A stretch of 11,769 bases of DNA from JBMNTU01 sp050945895 (GCA_050945895.1 JBMNTU010000075.1:1-11769); one strand, 5' to 3'; positions 1 to 7,082 are shown, numbered from the stretch's first letter. The notes: generated by a model from the letters alone, not told the origin. A program made the numbers and translations.

Positions 1-480
1 ACCGAGCGGCAACCTCTGTTTCGCTACGCTCCACTTCGGTTGCCGCTCAGGGATAGGTTCCGCACTAACATTGTGATTGGTACAAAAAACGGGGGCAGCT
101 CACCAACATCGGGGTCAATTCTCGTAAAAGCAAGGGATGATGGGATGGTAGAAGTGTTTGAAGCAAGGATTTATTCTGTTGCAGTATTTGACGAGAACGG
201 CATATTAATAGAACTGATTGAGGATGAGACGTACTATATGCAAAATGTTCCAATTGGGTCCAATAAACTTGATGAAAGTATTACATATTATGCACACCCC
301 ACATTTATCAATTTATATTTTTCGATTATTAAAGCAGAAGAAGGGAATGAAACAATAGTTTTCGAAATCCCAATTGTATTAGGTCTCTATAGCATAATGG
401 TTATTGCTTGCATAATAGAAATAATATTTCTCTTAGTAATTTTAATAATAGAATATAGGAAAACAAAGAAACAAAAATGA
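1..480 (+). CDS. Partial membrane protein, paralog of the protein at 1715-2377 (possible Rhs-associated immunity family)
   Basis: The frame is open from base 1 to the TGA at 478-480 (159 codons), so the true start is outside the window or lost. The last 124 residues match the last 124 residues of the protein at 1715-2377 without gaps in the best-conserved parts. Both show TSGS, then DDG followed by EVF, then IEDE followed by Y, then an ETI-hydrophobic-FE-hydrophobic-P motif, and both end in one membrane helix (about residues 128-151 here) and a Lys/Arg-rich tail. The first ~25 residues come from the inverted repeat and have no match in the paralog, which suggests 5' truncation. I do not recognise a named family. 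A role as an immunity protein of an Rhs-type locus is inferred only from the duplication and from the Rhs core fragment 2 kb downstream. Confidence 0.6.
   Translation, partial: TERQPLFRYAPLRLPLRDRFRTNIVIGTKNGGSSPTSGSILVKARDDGMVEVFEARIYSVAVFDENGILIELIEDETYYMQNVPIGSNKLDESITYYAHPTFINLYFSIIKAEEGNETIVFEIPIVLGLYSIMVIACIIEIIFLLVILIIEYRKTKKQK
4..48. repeat. 11-bp perfect inverted repeat near the left edge
   Basis: GAGCGGCAACC at 4-14 is the exact reverse complement of GGTTGCCGCTC at 38-48, with a 23-base spacer between them. The element lies inside an open reading frame but encodes arginine- and leucine-rich sequence with no counterpart in the paralog at 1715-2377. It therefore looks like a repeat that replaced or entered the 5' part of the gene. 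No T-tract follows, so it does not look like a terminator. Only one copy is visible here, so membership of a dispersed repeat family cannot be judged. Confidence 0.6.
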
Positions 481-550
481 AACAGCTGATATTGGAACAC
501 ATAGACAAAATGACGAATATCGCTTTAAAAGCAGCAGCGCATCCTTTACA

Positions 551-850
551 ATGGGAATGGCCAGCTATAGCCAATCGGCCACAGGCCAAACGAAAACGGG
601 AATGAAAGTATATTCCCTGCCGGGTGGCTCGATGACGGTATCTCCGGTTGTGGATTCTACATATGGGCCGGGATTGAATATTGCAACGGAGAGGACATAT
701 GAGAATAACCAGTATGTTTCGGCAAACGTGAGTATATACACCGACCCAGACCACCCGTTGACACAAATCGGGATGGGGATTTTACTATTCATACCCGCAA
801 TAGTCTACGGGGTACTCAGCGGCGGGGCGCCACTTCCCGGATTTGCGTAA
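551..850 (+). CDS. Hypothetical protein, possibly the 3' remnant of a larger gene
   Basis: This ORF encodes about 99 residues from an ATG with no recognisable ribosome binding site. The same frame is open back to 452, and residues encoded before the ATG (around 479-550) are just as protein-like, for example EYRFKSSSASFT. It is therefore probably the tail of a longer gene that lost its 5' end, overlapping the end of the previous gene in another frame. The product is Ser/Thr/Gly-rich, with a hydrophobic stretch near the C-terminus (around LLFIPAIVYGVL) that could cross the membrane, and it ends in a Gly/Pro-rich tail. I recognise no family. It ends 27 bases before the lipoprotein gene and lies among other likely polymorphic-toxin remnants. 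Confidence 0.4.
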   Translation: MGMASYSQSATGQTKTGMKVYSLPGGSMTVSPVVDSTYGPGLNIATERTYENNQYVSANVSIYTDPDHPLTQIGMGILLFIPAIVYGVLSGGAPLPGFA

Positions 851-877
851 GAATTCAAAAATGGAGGAAAAGGTTTG

Positions 878-1495
878 ATGAAAAAAAAAGCAACCATCAT
901 ACTAATAATCGTAATGGCTATATGTATTATGACGTCGTGCTCGCTGTTTGAACTCCGGCCGGTGGTAGAGTACGAGACAGCGGAAGAGCTGGTGCAGGCA
1001 ACGCTGGAAAAGACTGAGGGTTATAAGGAAGGCGATCCATATGTATACCGGGAAATTGACGGATATGTATTTATGCTTTGCGGAGGAGTGCTTCATACGA
1101 CAGGAAAGTACTATGCAGAGCAGGGGGGATACGGTGGATTAATGTTTTCGAAATTAATAAATATTATAACGTTGGATGAGCCTATATGGAATGAAAAGTT
1201 ATATGCTGTAGTTATTACAAAAGATCCCGATGAAGGAAAGTACTTGGCATCGATCTCCGGATGGGAAGCCATCGACGGTAAATCTGTGGAAGATCCGGAA
1301 TTTCCATTAAAAATCTATGACAATGAAGGAAATGAACTGGAAAAGCTGTACGACGACGAGCAGTTGAGTTGCACGTGGATATCGGTACTGGAGGATATTC
1401 CGGAGGACTATGCAGTTTACGCGGAATACAACGGAGAACCCCATTTGTTGTACGATGCACAAACGATTATGGAAAAGATAGGAACAGCAGAATAG
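878..1495 (+). CDS. Putative lipoprotein of unknown function
   Basis: The 205-residue product begins with MKKK, a hydrophobic stretch (about residues 5-18) and a lipobox-like MTSC ending at Cys21. It is therefore predicted to be exported, lipid-modified and anchored on the outer face of the membrane. The mature part is acidic and rich in Tyr, Glu and Asp, with no motif I recognise. GGAGG at 863-867 lies 10 bases before ATG 878. A TTG at 875 would sit 7 bases away and would only add one Met, so the choice does not change the product. Met at the -3 position of the lipobox is less usual than Leu. Its place between Rhs-type remnants makes an accessory or immunity-like role possible, but nothing in the protein itself shows that. 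Confidence 0.7.
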   Translation: MKKKATIILIIVMAICIMTSCSLFELRPVVEYETAEELVQATLEKTEGYKEGDPYVYREIDGYVFMLCGGVLHTTGKYYAEQGGYGGLMFSKLINIITLDEPIWNEKLYAVVITKDPDEGKYLASISGWEAIDGKSVEDPEFPLKIYDNEGNELEKLYDDEQLSCTWISVLEDIPEDYAVYAEYNGEPHLLYDAQTIMEKIGTAE

Positions 1496-1692
1496 CGCGG
1501 AATGGCAGGAATACTACTACTACAGCTACCATTCATTCTCCGATGTTGTAATAGCCTAGACGGTTTTGAAAAGATGATACCTATGCCATGTATACAGGAA
1601 CCTTCAACAACTCGAAACCTATTGCGAATGTCTTTGATTTGCCAATGGGCCGACAAGCCATGGATATCGCAGGATTTTTTATGGGCTATTGA
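1491..1692 (+). pseudogene. Frame-broken remnant of an unidentified gene
   Basis: Two stretches look like real protein but lie in different frames. In frame 3, 1491-1556 reads NSAEWQEYYYYSYHSFSDVV and two more residues before a stop at 1557-1559. In frame 1, from about 1570 to the TGA at 1690-1692, it reads KDDTYAMYTGTFNNSKP and ends in DIAGFFMGY. Joining them needs at least one frameshift near 1557-1572. No single frame gives a sensible protein over the whole stretch: the longest uninterrupted frame reads as an unlikely Cys/Leu/Trp-rich product. I do not recognise the family. It is best read as the 3' end of a decayed cassette between the lipoprotein and the complete membrane protein. Confidence 0.45.
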
Positions 1693-1714
1693 TTAAGAGA
1701 AAGGACGGCAAAGT

Positions 1715-2377
1715 ATGCCTGGATGGATTCATGAGCATCGCAAACAAATCTCCAGAATAGTGGTGTTGATTGCGTTGATAGGCCTTGTATTATATATCGC
1801 CTTTTGGTTTGCCAGCAGCACATTTGGCGGGTCGATTGAAGGCACAGGTTTTGTAGATGAACAGCGGGTAATTACTGGGTCTGGAAACTTTGACGTAGAC
1901 AGGGAGGATAATATATATTTTGCTGCGTGGAATACTCAAACAATTCAAATTTACGATGGGCATAACAACTTTTTATACGCAATTGACGTATCAAAAGACT
2001 TTGCAACATCGGGATCGTCTCGAATAAGAATACTTGATGATGGTACAATTGAGGTTTTTGTTGTGCGCCCAAGAATAGTTCTTCGATATAATAAAAAAGG
2101 ATTTCTGGAAGAAAGAATTGAGGACGAAAAGTACTTCTCAGATGGAATAAATAATTTGCCAGACATAATTGAAAAGAATGATGCGCAATACTATCTGGGA
2201 AGTAATATTATTTATACAGTTGTAAAACGGGTAGGGGATATAGAAACGATTATCTTTGAAATGCCATTTTCCCAGATTATGAATAAAATAACTTTCGCTA
2301 TAGGAATATGTAGTTTTGTACTACTTGCAGTAGTTAACTCTTTTTGCCACTATGTTGAGAAAAGAAAGAAAATATAG
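1715..2377 (+). CDS. Two-helix membrane protein with extracytoplasmic beta-rich domain (possible Rhs-associated immunity protein)
   Basis: This encodes a complete protein of 220 residues. AAAGGA at 1700-1705 lies 9 bases before the ATG. A basic N-terminus is followed by a membrane helix (about residues 14-34). A middle domain of about 150 residues follows, with beta-rich, repeat-like segments such as DREDNIYFAAWNTQTIQIYD and then DDGTIEVF, a pattern seen in beta-propeller-like or YWTD-type folds. A second helix (about 189-211) and a basic tail ending in EKRKKI close the protein. The C-terminal 124 residues are paralogous to the partial gene at the left edge. The family is not one I can name. 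Duplication next to an Rhs core remnant fits orphan immunity genes, but this is inference. Confidence 0.7.
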   Translation: MPGWIHEHRKQISRIVVLIALIGLVLYIAFWFASSTFGGSIEGTGFVDEQRVITGSGNFDVDREDNIYFAAWNTQTIQIYDGHNNFLYAIDVSKDFATSGSSRIRILDDGTIEVFVVRPRIVLRYNKKGFLEERIEDEKYFSDGINNLPDIIEKNDAQYYLGSNIIYTVVKRVGDIETIIFEMPFSQIMNKITFAIGICSFVLLAVVNSFCHYVEKRKKI

Positions 2378-2396
2378 AACCGTGTACTTATGGCAC

Positions 2397-2519
2397 AAAA
2401 ACGAAGTGACGTTTGCGGGTAGCATAACGGACAAAAGCACAGGGTTGCAGTACATGAACGCACGGTTCTACAACCCGGCGACGGGGCGGTTCATCACGCA
2501 GGATACATACAAGGGGAAT
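2397..2519 (+). pseudogene. Orphan fragment of an Rhs repeat-associated core domain
   Basis: In frame from 2352, the stretch 2397-2519 encodes the signature end of the Rhs/YD-repeat core: FAGSITDKSTGLQYMNARFY followed by NPATGRFITQDTYKGN. The family consensus at this place is close to an aromatic residue, then tGLYYxRARYYdPxxGRFixqDp. In intact Rhs proteins this segment closes the beta-cage and is followed by a DPxG-type junction and a variable toxin tip. Here the match stops after KGN and the frame runs into sequence antisense to yebC. The upstream several hundred residues of YD repeats are also missing. It is a remnant, cut at both ends, overlapping or abutting the end of the membrane protein gene. 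Its presence marks the whole left region as a former Rhs polymorphic-toxin locus. Confidence 0.8.
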
Positions 2520-2523
2520 TCTT

Positions 2524-2541
2524 TTAATACCGTTCTTGCAT
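2524..2541 (-). pseudogene. Possible decapitated gene start downstream of yebC
   Basis: On the minus strand, GGAGG (plus positions 2554-2558) is followed after 12 bases by ATG (2541-2539). The frame then reads only MQERY before a stop at 2526-2524, exactly where Rhs-like sequence of the other strand begins. This could be the first codons of a gene that once followed yebC and was cut off when the Rhs-type sequence arrived. The spacing is long and the open frame tiny, so it may be chance. Confidence 0.2.
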
Positions 2542-2618
2542 TTATAATAAAAACCTCCTCAATACTCACACTGTCCTACAGGCACACCATACACCTCAAA
2601 TCCAGCGCCACCAAAGGA

Positions 2619-3353
2619 TTATTCGTCACCCTCCTGCAACTCAGCGTTATGATAGACCGATTGGACATCGTCGTTATCTTCAAGCAAATCAATCATTTTT
2701 TCAAACTGCTTGGATTGTGTTTCGTCTAAGGAAACGGTGTTGTTGGGAACCATATCTACCTGGGCGGACAAAAACTCGTAATTTTTTGCTTCCAATGCCT
2801 CGCGCACGGTAGAAAAGTCGGACGGGTCGGTGGTGATTTCAAAGGCGTCGCCCTCATTGGAAAAATCTTCTGCGCCTGCTTCAAGCGCATCTTCCATTAC
2901 GCTATCTTCGTTTTTACCCTCTGCATCTATGATGAGGATACCTTTCTTCTCAAACTGAAAAGCAACGCTGCCGGTAGTTCCCATACTACCACCGCATTTA
3001 TCAAAAATATGCCGCACCTCTCCCACAGTACGGTTTTTGTTGTCTGTCATTGTTTCAACAATTACGGCTGCGCCGCCCGCACCGTAGCCTTCGTATGTCA
3101 ACTCGTCATAATTGACAGCAGAAAGCTCGCCAGAGGCTTTTTTGATGGAACGCTGTATATTGTCGTTTGGCATGTTTGCAGCTTTGGCTTTTGCTATGGC
3201 ATCCCGCAGCCGGGAGTTTGAGTCTGGGTCGGGGCCGCCAAGCTTAACTGCGACAACGAGTTCGCGGCCGATCTTGGTAAAAACCTTTCCACGAGCGGCA
3301 TCTGCCTTGCCTTTTTTATTTTTGATGGTAGACCATTTGGAATGTCCGGACAT
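2619..3353 (-). CDS. yebC: YebC/PmpR (TACO1-like) family protein
   Basis: The full-length product of 244 residues starts with the family's hallmark MSGHSKWSTIKNKKGKADAA. It continues with the conserved segments GKVFTKIGRELVVAVKLGG, NMPNDNIQRSIKK and YEGYGAGGAAVIVETMTDN, then KCGGSMGTTGSVAFQFEKKG, giving the standard three-domain fold. A minus-strand AAAGGAG (plus 3362-3368) lies 8 bases before the ATG, which fixes the start. The family was long annotated as a transcriptional regulator. Later work links YebC and its mitochondrial relative TACO1 to translation, namely easing ribosome stalling at proline-rich stretches. The protein is cytoplasmic. It is divergent from the PBP gene, with a likely promoter at 3395-3423. 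No terminator is evident after the stop: the downstream region is where the Rhs remnant begins. Confidence 0.96.
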   Translation of the reverse strand: MSGHSKWSTIKNKKGKADAARGKVFTKIGRELVVAVKLGGPDPDSNSRLRDAIAKAKAANMPNDNIQRSIKKASGELSAVNYDELTYEGYGAGGAAVIVETMTDNKNRTVGEVRHIFDKCGGSMGTTGSVAFQFEKKGILIIDAEGKNEDSVMEDALEAGAEDFSNEGDAFEITTDPSDFSTVREALEAKNYEFLSAQVDMVPNNTVSLDETQSKQFEKMIDLLEDNDDVQSVYHNAELQEGDE

Positions 3354-3394
3354 ATTCTTTGCTCCTTTGTTATAAGGTTTGTCTGATGTGTTTT

Positions 3395-3423
3395 ATATTA
3401 TCATATGGACAGGGCATTGTAAA
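3395..3423 (-). promoter_or_regulatory. Likely sigma-A-type promoter of yebC
   Basis: Read on the minus strand, TTTACA (plus 3418-3423) and TAATAT (plus 3395-3400) are separated by 17 bases. An overlapping GATAAT with 15-base spacing is the alternative -10. It lies about 40 bases before the yebC start codon. The region is AT-rich, so the exact hexamers are uncertain. Confidence 0.45.
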
Positions 3424-3498
3424 CGCAGGAAATGCAACATAGTTTGTTAATAAATTAATAAAAAACAGTAAAAAGTATACTCAAAAAAAGCAGATATA

Positions 3499-3507
3499 TG
3501 GTAGAAT
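3499..3507 (+). promoter_or_regulatory. Possible extended -10 promoter of the PBP gene
   Basis: TGGTAGAAT carries the TGn extension before a TAGAAT hexamer (5 of 6 matches to TATAAT). No good -35 box lies 16-18 bases upstream, as is allowed for extended -10 promoters. A second TAGAAT follows at 3512-3517. It lies about 80 bases before the PBP start. The untranslated leader could fold GGACAACC (from 3544) against GGTTTGTC (3560-3567) with one bulge. Confidence 0.35.
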
Positions 3508-3588
3508 AGTATAGAATTTGCCCAAAATACTATAAACATCTTTTGGACAACCGGCAGATGGTTTGTCTGCAATGTTTTGGAGGAAATG

Positions 3589-6309
3589 ATGGTAAAAGGC
3601 CCTGAACGCGGCGCGCCCCGTAAGATTGGCGGCGACGAGACAAACCATACTGGAAGGCCCAAAGATACGGAAAAAATGCCGGTTTTCACTGAGCATGACA
3701 TAAAGCGGTCTTCTATTCCGGAAGAGACGGTTGTTTTCGACGATAATAACGTAAAAAAGGTAAAAGAAGCGCATGGCGGAATTGGCGATACGCAGCCTGT
3801 TCCAATTGCAAAAAAACGCTGGCGTATTTCCTCGCTTTTTAAACCGCGTGAGAAGAAACCAAACTTTGTATTGAGTATTGTATTAACAACAATTCAAATG
3901 TCTTTTGTAGCAATTTTTGTTGCTGTTGCTGTTGTAATCGGCTCTGTTGTTGGTGTGGCAAACGCCTATCTTGAAACGACGCCGGAGTTGGATACCGATA
4001 AAATTGAAACACAGCAGTTGTCCTCCTATATACGCGACAAAGAGGGCAATTTATTGGCGACCTATACGGGTCAGGAAAACCGCGACTGGGCAGGCATTGA
4101 TGAAATACCGGAAGATTTGCAAAATGCGGTTATCGCTGTAGAGGATATTCGTTTTTATGACCATAATGGTGTAGATTTCCGGCGCCTGATGGGGGCGTTT
4201 GTTTCAAATGTAGCAACGGCCACATCGGAAGGCGGCAGCACGATTACGCAACAGCTGATCAAAAATAAGCTGCTTTCAAACGAGCGCTCCTATAAGCGTA
4301 AGCTGCAGGAGGCGTACCTGGCGATGGAACTGGAGAAAAAGTATGACAAAGAACAGATATTGGAAGCGTACCTGAATACGATTCCGCTGGGGGGCAGGGT
4401 GTATGGCGTTAAAACGGCTGCAAAAGACTATTTTGGAAAAAGCCTTAACCAGCTGAATTTGCAGGAGATGGTTTGCATTGCGGCTATTACACAACGACCC
4501 CACCAGTACAATCCGCGTAGGGCAACGTACGGAGAGGGCGACCTGGTTGGGCTGGTGAACCGGATGAACATTATTGCGGAGCGCATGTGGTGGTCCGACA
4601 TGATTACGGAGGAGCAATACAAAGAGGTATATATCCCGCGGAACGAATATACAACCGCGGATGGAGAGCTTAAGCCGGGGTTTTTGAGTAAATGGCGCAG
4701 CATGATGAACATACTGGAAACCTCGCCCACAAGTGAGCTTTATCCATATCCGCATTTTGTGGAATACGTCATCTACCAGGTGCAGACATTTATGCTCCGG
4801 CAGCAAGGGCTGGAGGATACGACAGAAAACCGAAAGCTTGTCGAACAAGAGATGCGATCTAAGGGGTATACGATCTATGCGACTGTAGATGGAACCATAC
4901 AGGATACGGTGCAATCGACACTTTCCGAGTGGGATAAATATCCGGCATTCCCGGATCCGGATCTGACGTTTACCTACGAGGAGGACGGTAGCGGCAATGT
5001 AATAGAAACGATGCAACCGCAAGCGTCTGCAGTCGTGGTCGATAATGATTCTGGCCATCTGCTGGCAATTGTGGGGTCGAGAGACGCACCTACATCTGCC
5101 AGCACGTTCAACCGCGCATATCAAAGCGAAATACAGGTTGGGTCTTCTATTAAACCGATTGCGGTTTATGGGCCGGCCTTTGACCTTGGACTTTCGCCGG
5201 GATATCCGGTGGCGAATATCCCCGTGCCCATCAACGGGTGGTATAACGACGAGGGAGAGCTCTCTGCGCCAAGGCAAACAGGAACGGAAGGGCCGGTTAC
5301 GCTGCGCCACGCAATCGTGAATTCGTTGAACGTTGCTGCGGCGCGTACGCTTGCGGATTATACGACGGTTTCGTCATCTATGTATTATCTTGAAAAGCTG
5401 GGCGTCGATACGGACCGAATCGAGCAGACGGAAACTGACACCCTGTCTGGGCTTTCGATGGGCGCTGCGCCCATAACGCCGCTTGAAATGGCGGGTGCCT
5501 ACGCGACCATCGCGCGGGGCGGGGAATATCTGGAACCCATTTCGTTTACACAGGTTGTGGATTCGGAAGGAAATGTTGTAATTGATGCGGAAAAAGAACG
5601 CATCAAACACCAGGCGTTTAAGCCGTCTACCGCATATATGCTGACAGATACACTAACACAGGCGATTAACGAGGGAACGGGTACGCGCGCAAAGATTCCG
5701 GATATGACGACAGCCGGCAAAACCGGCACGGTGGCAGACAATCTTGGTACGTTCTTTGCGGGCTATACGCCGCATTATACATCTGCCCTCTGGATGGGGC
5801 ATGACCACAACAAATCGTTTGGAAACGGAACATTTGCATCCAATTCTACAGCGCCTCTTTGGCAAAGCTATATGGAAAAAATCCATGTGGGGCTGCCCGA
5901 TCAGGCGATCTTGCCTTACGACCCGGCATATTACGGATTGGTGGAGGATGTGGTTTGCAAATGGTCGGGAATGAAACCCGGGTCGAATTGTGATACAACA
6001 CCTTCGGATTGGTGGCTGGACGGCACGCAGCCGCTTGCAACATGCGATGTGTGCTCGTACGGCAGCCAGGTGCTTTGCCGTGATTCGGGTAAGCTCTGGG
6101 TTGAAGGTGCCTGCCCGCCGGATGCACAGGTTTCATCCGGATATCGGAGCTTTCCGGAAAGCTCGCCCTATAGGCAGTGGGGAGGCGGGGGCAGCGGCGT
6201 GGTGTCTGTACCCTGCGATTTGCATATGTACATGGAGATGATCCCGATTCAGCCCGACCCTGTTGTGCCCGATCCTGCGGCCGACCCCAACGCCGCGCCT
6301 GCGACATGA
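3589..6309 (+). CDS. Class A penicillin-binding protein (PBP1A family), bifunctional transglycosylase/transpeptidase
   Basis: This 906-residue enzyme polymerises lipid II into glycan strands and cross-links their stem peptides outside the membrane. Layout: a charged cytoplasmic N-terminus of about 92 residues, a membrane helix (about 93-125), a GT51 transglycosylase (about 145-320) with EDIRFYDHNGVD carrying catalytic Glu185, GGSTITQQLIKN (215-226) and LEKKYDKEQILEAYLN. The transpeptidase domain (about 475-770) has SSIK with Ser519, SLN at 579-581 and KTG at 711-713, so all catalytic motifs are intact. The C-terminal tail has CKWSG followed by a GTQP segment, as in other Firmicutes PBP1A tails, several Cys residues, a Gly stretch and a Pro/Asp/Ala-rich end. 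GGAGG at 3579-3583 overlaps an upstream TTG and lies 2 and 5 bases before two adjacent ATGs. The second (3589) has the better spacing. The cytoplasmic region is longer than usual. Confidence 0.96.
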   Translation: MVKGPERGAPRKIGGDETNHTGRPKDTEKMPVFTEHDIKRSSIPEETVVFDDNNVKKVKEAHGGIGDTQPVPIAKKRWRISSLFKPREKKPNFVLSIVLTTIQMSFVAIFVAVAVVIGSVVGVANAYLETTPELDTDKIETQQLSSYIRDKEGNLLATYTGQENRDWAGIDEIPEDLQNAVIAVEDIRFYDHNGVDFRRLMGAFVSNVATATSEGGSTITQQLIKNKLLSNERSYKRKLQEAYLAMELEKKYDKEQILEAYLNTIPLGGRVYGVKTAAKDYFGKSLNQLNLQEMVCIAAITQRPHQYNPRRATYGEGDLVGLVNRMNIIAERMWWSDMITEEQYKEVYIPRNEYTTADGELKPGFLSKWRSMMNILETSPTSELYPYPHFVEYVIYQVQTFMLRQQGLEDTTENRKLVEQEMRSKGYTIYATVDGTIQDTVQSTLSEWDKYPAFPDPDLTFTYEEDGSGNVIETMQPQASAVVVDNDSGHLLAIVGSRDAPTSASTFNRAYQSEIQVGSSIKPIAVYGPAFDLGLSPGYPVANIPVPINGWYNDEGELSAPRQTGTEGPVTLRHAIVNSLNVAAARTLADYTTVSSSMYYLEKLGVDTDRIEQTETDTLSGLSMGAAPITPLEMAGAYATIARGGEYLEPISFTQVVDSEGNVVIDAEKERIKHQAFKPSTAYMLTDTLTQAINEGTGTRAKIPDMTTAGKTGTVADNLGTFFAGYTPHYTSALWMGHDHNKSFGNGTFASNSTAPLWQSYMEKIHVGLPDQAILPYDPAYYGLVEDVVCKWSGMKPGSNCDTTPSDWWLDGTQPLATCDVCSYGSQVLCRDSGKLWVEGACPPDAQVSSGYRSFPESSPYRQWGGGGSGVVSVPCDLHMYMEMIPIQPDPVVPDPAADPNAAPAT

Positions 6310-6402
6310 CGAAATAGCAGAAGAAGAGTGGAGTGCAAAGGAAGAAGTTTTGCCCGGTGCAGCGGAAAAGTTTCTGCCGGCCGGAGTCAGTGTTGTTACA
6401 TG

Positions 6403-6433
6403 AAGCCGTTTTTGTGATAAAGCGGCTTTTTTT
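6403..6433 (+). terminator. Rho-independent terminator after the PBP gene
   Basis: AAGCCG (6403-6408) pairs with CGGCTT (6423-6428), and the stem can extend by TTT/AAA across a bulged G. A run of seven T (6427-6433) follows. It lies about 95 bases after the PBP stop and separates that gene from the yajC operon. Confidence 0.85.
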
Positions 6434-6456
6434 CTGTTGAATTTCAGTATATATTA

Positions 6457-6485
6457 TTGACTAATGGCTTCAATACAGCTATTAT
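6457..6485 (+). promoter_or_regulatory. Sigma-A-type promoter of the yajC-scfA-scfB operon
   Basis: TTGACT (6457-6462, 5 of 6 matches) and TATTAT (6480-6485, 5 of 6) are separated by exactly 17 bases. They lie just after the PBP terminator and about 40 bases before the yajC start. This is the strongest promoter match in the window and would drive yajC and the SCIFF precursor. Confidence 0.75.
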
Positions 6486-6526
6486 AAAATATGTACGATT
6501 TATTTTAGGAAGGTGGTATATATTTC

Positions 6527-6883
6527 ATGCCAACAAGTTGTTTAGGTAGTACGGCCAGCACGGCAGCCGGCGCGGCAGATGGAGCATCGGCGGGCGGCGG
6601 TTGGACCATGTGGATTTTCCCGATTCTTCTGATTGTGGTTATGGTAGTAATGATTATTGTACCCAATAAAAGACGGGAAAAGAAATTTAAAGAGATGGTG
6701 GACGCCATCAAAGTGGGGGATGCTGTTAAAACGATTGGTGGGTTTTATGGCAAGGTAATATCGATCAAAGAAGACCTGGTCACATTTGAATGCGGCCCGG
6801 AGAAAACACCGCTTGTCATATCGAAAAGCGCGATCGCTTCTGTAGAGAGCTATGACGACGGTGCAGAGGTAAGTGCAAAATAA
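6527..6883 (+). CDS. yajC: Preprotein translocase accessory subunit YajC
   Basis: The protein has 118 residues: a small Ser/Ala/Gly-rich N-terminus, one membrane helix (about 27-45), a basic RREKKFKEM segment and a YajC domain with KVGDAVKTIGGFYGKV (62-77). YajC associates with SecDF at the Sec translocon and is a single-pass membrane protein. The start is ATG 6527 behind AGGAAGGTGG (6507-6516). The N-terminal extension before the helix is somewhat longer than in many family members. It is the first gene of the operon. The SCIFF precursor starts 30 bases after its stop, with no terminator between, so the two should share one message. Confidence 0.93.
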   Translation: MPTSCLGSTASTAAGAADGASAGGGWTMWIFPILLIVVMVVMIIVPNKRREKKFKEMVDAIKVGDAVKTIGGFYGKVISIKEDLVTFECGPEKTPLVISKSAIASVESYDDGAEVSAK

Positions 6884-6913
6884 TAATCAGAAAAATAAAT
6901 GCGGAGGCAAAAA

Positions 6914-7057
6914 ATGAAGCATTTTAAGATGATAACAAAGAATAATTTGAAAGAGACGCTTTTAAAGGGAGGATGTGGAGAATGCCAGACATCCTGCCAG
7001 TCTGCATGCAAAACGTCCTGTACGCTTGCCAATCAAAAGTGCGAAAAGAAGGCGTAG
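6914..7057 (+). CDS. scfA: Six-cysteine ranthipeptide precursor SCIFF
   Basis: This 47-residue ribosomally made peptide begins MKHFKMITKNNLKETLLKGG and ends in a Cys-rich core. The six Cys are at 21, 24, 28, 32, 36 and 43, and the ACKTSC motif followed by NQKCE is diagnostic of SCIFF (six cysteines in forty-five). The first half acts as leader. The core is modified by the adjacent radical-SAM maturase, which joins Cys sulphurs to carbons of nearby residues (thioether links outside the alpha carbon, hence ranthipeptide). GGAGG at 6903-6907 lies 6 bases before the ATG. The mature product's role is not established; signalling or quorum-type functions have been proposed in some clostridia. It sits between yajC and scfB, with an intrinsic terminator after it. 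Confidence 0.96.
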   Translation: MKHFKMITKNNLKETLLKGGCGECQTSCQSACKTSCTLANQKCEKKA

Positions 7058-7082
7058 AATTTCAATAGTGGAAACAAACCGG

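Noticed and set aside
2532..2729. Continuation of the Rhs-fragment reading frame past the core motif
   Set aside because: From about 2619 it is antisense to the well-conserved 3' end of yebC, and the encoded residues show no toxin-tip features, so it is a chance extension.
4276..5310. A 344-codon minus-strand reading frame
   Set aside because: It is antisense to the PBP transglycosylase and transpeptidase domains, whose motifs are all intact in the plus-strand frame. The minus product is Arg/Cys/His-rich with no motif.
6376..6384. CCGGCCGG palindrome after the PBP gene as a possible operator or terminator
   Set aside because: It is short, has no T-tract, and a convincing terminator lies directly downstream at 6403-6433.
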